Below, piece after piece: positions 48,626-51,990 of a stretch of 51,990 bases of DNA. A program made the translations under genes and the position numbers. A model generated the notes under the pieces. That model was not told where the DNA came from. It did not search any database and was given only the letters and a program-made list of their open reading frames with translations. How positions within the stretch are numbered: position 1 is the stretch's first letter; each line of letters opens with the position of its first letter. Source of the stretch: Pseudomonadota bacterium (lineage in GTDB: Bacteria > Pseudomonadota > Alphaproteobacteria > SHVZ01); contig JACQAG010000085.1 of NCBI GenBank assembly GCA_016195085.1, positions 1 to 51,990 on the forward strand, written 5' to 3'.

Positions 48626-49201
48626 CTACCAATGCAGCGCCGTCGGCGCCGCCCAGCCGATGACGGCGAAGGCCGCGCCTAACAACCCCAATCCGCCGGC
48701 GGCGGCCACGAGCCACATGGCGCCGGTGATGACGGCGGCCGATGCCAGCACGATGCCGAGCTGGAGGGCGCTGGAGCCGATCTCGAAATTGTGGTCGGCG
48801 GCGAGCGCCTTGTCGCGCAAGGCCTCGGCCTTCTTGGCGCGGTCCGCCAGCTCCTTCCTGCCTTCGCCGGTCGCAGGCTCGCTGTCGTAACGGGCGATCG
48901 TCGCCGCCCACGCCTCCATCCGCTTCTTGAACTGCGCCAGGCGCTCGGCGTCCAGGCCCTGGGCCTCCAGCTCGAGGGTTTCGGCGGCGGTCCGGAGCAC
49001 GGTCTGGCGCACGGTCTTCGCCTGGAAGAAGGCCCAGAGGTTGGAGGCGTCGATATTGGCGTTCAAGGCCACCTGCTTGGCGTTGCCGCCGCCGGTCTCG
49101 GATATGGCCAGGAACGCCGCCAGGATCGCAATCAGGATGGCGATCTTCTTGTTGTGGCCCCCGGTCTCCGCAATCGCCTCGCTGGTTTCTTCCGGCTTCA
49201 T
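48626..49201 (-). CDS. DUF4337-like membrane protein
   Basis: 191 residues from ATG 49201. One hydrophobic segment lies near residues 20-38 (IAILIAILAAFLAIS), then an alpha-helical, charged middle part (about 60-140, including QGLDAERLAQFKKRMEAW), then two hydrophobic segments near the C-terminus (about 148-188). This layout matches DUF4337 proteins of unknown function. The gene is the source of several fragments found at 44744, 46680, 47072 and 47926, all on the same strand. Confidence 0.82.
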   Translation of the reverse strand: MKPEETSEAIAETGGHNKKIAILIAILAAFLAISETGGGNAKQVALNANIDASNLWAFFQAKTVRQTVLRTAAETLELEAQGLDAERLAQFKKRMEAWAATIARYDSEPATGEGRKELADRAKKAEALRDKALAADHNFEIGSSALQLGIVLASAAVITGAMWLVAAAGGLGLLGAAFAVIGWAAPTALHW

Positions 49202-49493
49202 CGGTGGTGGCTCCCTGTTCCGTGATCGAGCGCGTCTTGTTTGGCATTTTTGCGCGGGCGGGCGCAATGAGCGGGTGGGATGGCCTGTCTTGTGGCGGAA
49301 AACGGCCGCGACCATAGGCGAAAATCCCCCACACTCTCTTGCTGCATCGGCGGCCATTCGCCGGCACGGTCTTCGGGGTGCGCTGCTCGGGCCGCGGCAG
49401 CGTCGCCTAATGCTGAGATTCCGACGGTGACGCACCCCGTCCCGACGTCCCCGAGCCTAGCTCTCCTGGAGCGGGACAGGGCGATGGCAAGAC

Positions 49494-49558
49494 CCCCTCA
49501 CCCTGACCGTCGGTCCGCTCTTCGCGGCCCCGACCCCACGGAGGACGCGGGCGAGGGG
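49494..49558. repeat. REP-like repeat, degenerate
   Basis: CCCCCTCACCC ... GGGCGAGGGG with an internal CGGTCCGCTCTTCGCGGCCCCGA matching, in the opposite orientation, the sequence inside the elements at 35608 and 38538. The region 49202-49493 holds nothing I recognise. Confidence 0.65.
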
Positions 49559-49582
49559 ACCGGATTGCGAGGGGGGGGCAAA

Positions 49583-49720
49583 TGACGGCAACGAGATTAC
49601 CGCAGAGCGCGCGGAGGGCACACGAGAGGGCGCGGAGGGCATGAATTTAGGCGCGCGCCCGCGCAAGAATCATCTCTGCGTCCTCCGCGTAACCTCTGCA
49701 TCCTCCGCGGTGAACTCTGC
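49583..49720. repeat. Periodic CCGCAGAG-type repeat, unit 1
   Basis: ACCGCAGAGCGCGCGGAGGGC ... CTCTGCGTCCTCCGCGTAAC and CTCTGCATCCTCCGCGG form a long imperfect hairpin. The flank GAGGGGACCGGATTGCG and ATGACGGCAACGA recur before unit 2 at 49859, so the two units are a tandem duplication. Confidence 0.8.
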
Positions 49721-49726
49721 TTTCAA

Positions 49727-49815
49727 TCGTCATGCGCGGGCTTGGTCCGCGCATCCACGTGGTGCCGCGGCTCGATCGAAGACGTGGATCACCGGGCCAA
49801 GCCCGGTGATGACGA
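49727..49815. repeat. GGACTTGATCC-type alphaproteobacterial palindrome pair
   Basis: TCGTCATGCGCGGGCTTGG ... CCAAGCCCGGTGATGACGA, with CATCCACG / CGTGGATCA inside. It is similar in design to the element at 33401. It lies between the two periodic repeat units. Confidence 0.75.
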
Positions 49816-49858
49816 TAGGAGGCATGGGAGAGGGGACCGGATTGCGTGGGATGGAGCC

Positions 49859-49993
49859 AATGACGGCAACGAAAATTACCGCAAAGAACGCAGAGGACAC
49901 GCGAGAGGGCGCTGAGGGCATGAGTTTAGGCGCGCCCTGCGCAAGAATCATCTCAGCGTCCTCTGCGCAGTCTCAGCGTCCTCTGCGGTTGAT
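49859..49993. repeat. Periodic CCGCAGAG-type repeat, unit 2
   Basis: ATGACGGCAACGAAAATTAC then CGCAGAGGACACGCGAGAGG, mirrored by CTCAGCGTCCTCTGCGCAG and CTCAGCGTCCTCTGCGG. Second unit of the tandem pair. From 49202 to 50075 no gene was found; repeats account for most of it. Confidence 0.8.
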
Positions 49994-50075
49994 TCCTATT
50001 TGATCCTAGCCTTGCCTGAAGCCCTCGGAAACTTGCTACCATGCCGGGCGGGACGGCATTTGCGGGAGAGCGGGG

Positions 50076-50369
50076 ATGGACGAGGTTCTGACGCGGATCG
50101 AGGCGGCGATTGCCTCCTGGCATGGGATCGCCGTGCCCAATGAGGCGGCGCGGCGCATGGCGGGCGAGCTCGCCGATAGCATCCGGGCGTTCGAGCGGCT
50201 GCGCGGTACGCTCCAATTCGAGGACGAGCCCTCGAGCTTCGAGGCGGCCCTCCAGGCGACGAAGGAGCAGCCGCCCAAGAAACGCGCCGCGAAGACGAGC
50301 GCCGCCCCGAAGCGCAGGGCGCCAAGGCGCGCAGCCCCGAAACGCAAGACCGGGAGGCGCGGGCGATGA
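50076..50369 (+). CDS. AtzG-like small subunit of an amidase, basic tail
   Basis: 97 residues. Residues 1-60 (VLTRIEAAIASWHGIAVPNEAARRMAGELADSIRAFERL then LQFEDEPSSFEAAL) match the DUF4089/AtzG pattern, small helical partners that form heterotetramers with amidases such as AtzE. Residues 65-97 are an unusual Lys/Arg/Ala/Pro-rich tail not typical of the family. The stop overlaps the amidase start by four bases, supporting a complex. Confidence 0.8.
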   Translation: MDEVLTRIEAAIASWHGIAVPNEAARRMAGELADSIRAFERLRGTLQFEDEPSSFEAALQATKEQPPKKRAAKTSAAPKRRAPRRAAPKRKTGRRGR

Positions 50370-51790
50370 GCGACCTCGCCGATCTCACCCTGGTTGAAGC
50401 CGCCGATGCGGTGCGCAAGAAGAAGGCGAGCGCGGTCGAGCTGTTAGATGCCTGCTTTGCCAATATCGAGCGGGCGAACAAACAGGTGAACGCCACCATC
50501 TGGCTCGACTATGAGGGTGCCAAGAAAGCCGCGCGCCGGGCCGATCAGGCGGTGAAAAGGAAGGCGAAGCTGGGGCGCCTCCATGGCGTGCCCATGGCGC
50601 ACAAGGACATGTATTACCAGAAGGGCAAGCCCTGCACCTCAGGCTCGAAGATCCGCAAGGACTTCGTGCCGGGATACACCGCGACCGTGATCCAGCGCAT
50701 GGCGGATGAGGGTGCGTTCACCTTCGGCGGCCTCAACATGGCGGAGTTCGCCCAGAACCCGACCGGGCATAACTGGCATTACGGCAACTGCAACAACCCG
50801 TGGAACCTGCCCTATATCACCGGCGGCTCGTCTTCGGGCTCCGGCGCCGCGCTCGCCTGCCGCATGACCTATGCGGCCTTGGGCTCGGATACCGGCGGCT
50901 CGGTCCGGCTGCCGGCCGCCGCCTGCGGGGTCACCGGCTTGAAGCCGACGCAGACCCGCGTCAGCCGCTACGGCGTCATGCCGCTCTCCTTCTCCGCCGA
51001 CAATGTCGGGCCCTTGGCGCGCACCGCCCGGGATTGCGCGCGCATCATGAGCATCATCGCCGGTGCCGATCCCCTGGACCCGACCTCATCCAAAGAGAAG
51101 GTGCCGAACTACGAGGCCGCGCTTGATGGCAAATTGCGGGGCTTGCGCATCGGCGTGCCGGAGACGCATTTCCTCGACGGCGTCGATGCGCCGGTCATGA
51201 AGGCCTTGGAGGAGGCCTGCAAGGTCCTGGCCGCGCGCGGCGCCAGGGTCGAGCGCATGCGCCTGCCGATGATCGATGCGGTGCTGGCCTATGCCGGCAT
51301 CGTGTCCAGGGTGGAAGCTGCCGCCATCCATGCCCAGTGGATGCGGGACCATGCCCAGGATTACGCCGTGCATTTGAGCGCGAGGCTCTATGGCAGCTAC
51401 GCCATCCCCGGCGCCTATTACGTGGAGGCCCTCGCCCGCCGGGGACCGATTCTCAGGGCGTTTGCCAAGGAGGTCTTCGCCAAGGTCGACGTGCTGGCCA
51501 CCCCCACCATCCGCACCTGCTTGCCCACTCTGGCCGAGACCGACGTCGATCGCGGGCCGCCCGGCACCGAAGCGAAGTTCATGGCGGTCGCCGCCAACAC
51601 CAGGGCGTTCAACTATCTAGGCCTGCCGGCCGTCAGCTTGAATTGCGGCTTCGATCAGAGAGGCCTGCCCATCGGCCTGCAGCTCGCCGGCCGCCCCTTC
51701 GCCGAAGCCCGCGTGCTGCAAGTGGCCGATGCCTATCAGCGAGAAACCGCCTGGCACACAAACCGCCCACCGGTCTTGAAGGGGCGGTGA
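50366..51790 (+). CDS. Amidase signature family hydrolase (AtzE/GatA-like)
   Basis: 474 residues. The Ser-cisSer-Lys triad is visible: Lys in HGVPMAHKD (about residue 78), Ser in GGSSSGSGAALA (about 153-164) and Ser in GSDTGGSVRLPAA (about 173-185). The adjacent AtzG-like protein points to an AtzE-type amide hydrolase (carboxybiuret-like or other small amide) instead of the tRNA amidotransferase, since no gatC or gatB is near. Translationally coupled to the small subunit. Confidence 0.93.
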   Translation: MSDLADLTLVEAADAVRKKKASAVELLDACFANIERANKQVNATIWLDYEGAKKAARRADQAVKRKAKLGRLHGVPMAHKDMYYQKGKPCTSGSKIRKDFVPGYTATVIQRMADEGAFTFGGLNMAEFAQNPTGHNWHYGNCNNPWNLPYITGGSSSGSGAALACRMTYAALGSDTGGSVRLPAAACGVTGLKPTQTRVSRYGVMPLSFSADNVGPLARTARDCARIMSIIAGADPLDPTSSKEKVPNYEAALDGKLRGLRIGVPETHFLDGVDAPVMKALEEACKVLAARGARVERMRLPMIDAVLAYAGIVSRVEAAAIHAQWMRDHAQDYAVHLSARLYGSYAIPGAYYVEALARRGPILRAFAKEVFAKVDVLATPTIRTCLPTLAETDVDRGPPGTEAKFMAVAANTRAFNYLGLPAVSLNCGFDQRGLPIGLQLAGRPFAEARVLQVADAYQRETAWHTNRPPVLKGR

Positions 51791-51798
51791 CGCAAGAC

Positions 51799-51857
51799 CC
51801 TCACCCGCCTCCCCTTCGCCAAGCTCAGGGTCGGCACCCTCTCCCGCACCGCGCACG
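51799..51857. repeat. REP-like repeat, partial
   Basis: ACCCTCACCCGCCTCCCC, then CACCCTCTCCCGCACCGCGC. Only the C-rich side is evident before the sequence changes; the last 130 bases of the window show no gene. Confidence 0.5.
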
Positions 51858-51990
51858 GGTGTCCGGGGAAAGTCATGCATAGCTGAAGGTTCCCTGGTTG
51901 GGGGAGGCGGTTGGTTGTCGGCGGTTGGGATTAAGCGGGGGCGGTTTGTCGATTTTGGCGAGGGGTTTGCGAACGAAGAGGCAGGAGCCG

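Larger units (their letters stand above)
30876..49201. mobile_element. Mosaic tRNA-Leu-associated accessory island (inferred)
   Basis: Starts just after an intact tRNA-Leu(UAA) and contains five further tRNA-Leu-derived sequences, five toxin-antitoxin or TA remnant loci, a type III-like restriction-modification pair, an AbiE system and several duplicated gene fragments. No integrase, transposase or conjugation gene was found, so it is probably immobile and built by serial insertion and duplication. The right edge is uncertain: 49201 is the start codon of the last duplicated gene, but the edge could lie anywhere from 44.7 to 50.0 kb. Confidence 0.55.

Noticed and set aside
30876-49201. Integrase, recombinase or conjugation genes of an active integrative element
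   Set aside because: I looked for tyrosine or serine recombinase, transposase and relaxase patterns and saw none, so no claim of current mobility is made.
49552-49993. Possible CRISPR array in the repeat-rich region
   Set aside because: The repeats are inverted and only two units occur, with no regular spacers and no cas genes.

Overview
The window is a piece of chromosome from a GC-rich bacterium, most likely an alphaproteobacterium. This rests on codon use, Tat-type binding proteins, a TctAB transporter, alphaproteobacterial-style intergenic palindromes and the overall gene content. The exact taxon cannot be read from the sequence. There are no rRNA genes, no CRISPR array and no recognisable integrase or transposase.

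Bases 1-30600 are mostly ordinary metabolic chromosome. They open with a TctB/TctA tricarboxylate transporter pair. Next comes a 10-kb operon (2340-12660) that combines a carbohydrate-type ABC importer (binding protein, two permeases, a tiny two-helix membrane protein, two ATPases) with a PTS-driven dihydroxyacetone kinase: DhaL, DhaM, a private HPr, a private Enzyme I, a small putative regulator and DhaK. The likely scheme is import of a triose or polyol followed by phosphorylation of dihydroxyacetone by a phosphorelay PEP > EI > HPr > DhaM > DhaL/DhaK. After it come purB, a GNAT acetyltransferase, mtnA, a tandem SDR pair, a bifunctional aldolase/SDR, an isocitrate-lyase-family enzyme, a 3-methyladenine glycosylase, an SsuABC/TauABC-like importer, an sfsA-map-radC operon, a CinA-type molybdopterin-binding protein, a ferritin-like lipoprotein and a MASE1 histidine kinase.

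Bases 30637-49200 are a mosaic accessory region. It begins at an intact tRNA-Leu(UAA) and contains two further full-length but decayed tRNA-Leu copies and three 3'-end fragments, at about 30.9, 32.5, 35.8, 36.6 and 38.7 kb. Most of the intervals between copies hold a toxin-antitoxin module: XRE-MntA-HepT, a RelE/XRE pair and a HigB/HigA pair. One interval holds an SDR and an oligopeptide-type binding protein, and 3' pieces of that binding-protein gene recur twice further on. Beyond the last tRNA-like copy lie a type III-like restriction-modification pair, an orphan XRE antitoxin with only the tail of its toxin, an AbiEi/AbiEii system, a truncated DUF4337-like gene, a complete copy of the same toxin/XRE module (direct repeat of about 450 bp), a secreted protein of unknown function and a full DUF4337-like gene. 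The same DUF4337 3' tail recurs at several junctions. I interpret this as stepwise accretion of defence and addiction cassettes at a tRNA-Leu site.

Bases 49200-50075 hold only repeats. The window ends with an AtzG-like small subunit overlapping an amidase. Two families of structured intergenic repeats (a REP-like palindrome with CCCTCACCC/GGGTGAGGG or GCCCCCACCCC/GGGGTGGGGGC ends, and a periodic CCGCAGAG/CCACGGAG inverted repeat) are scattered across the window.
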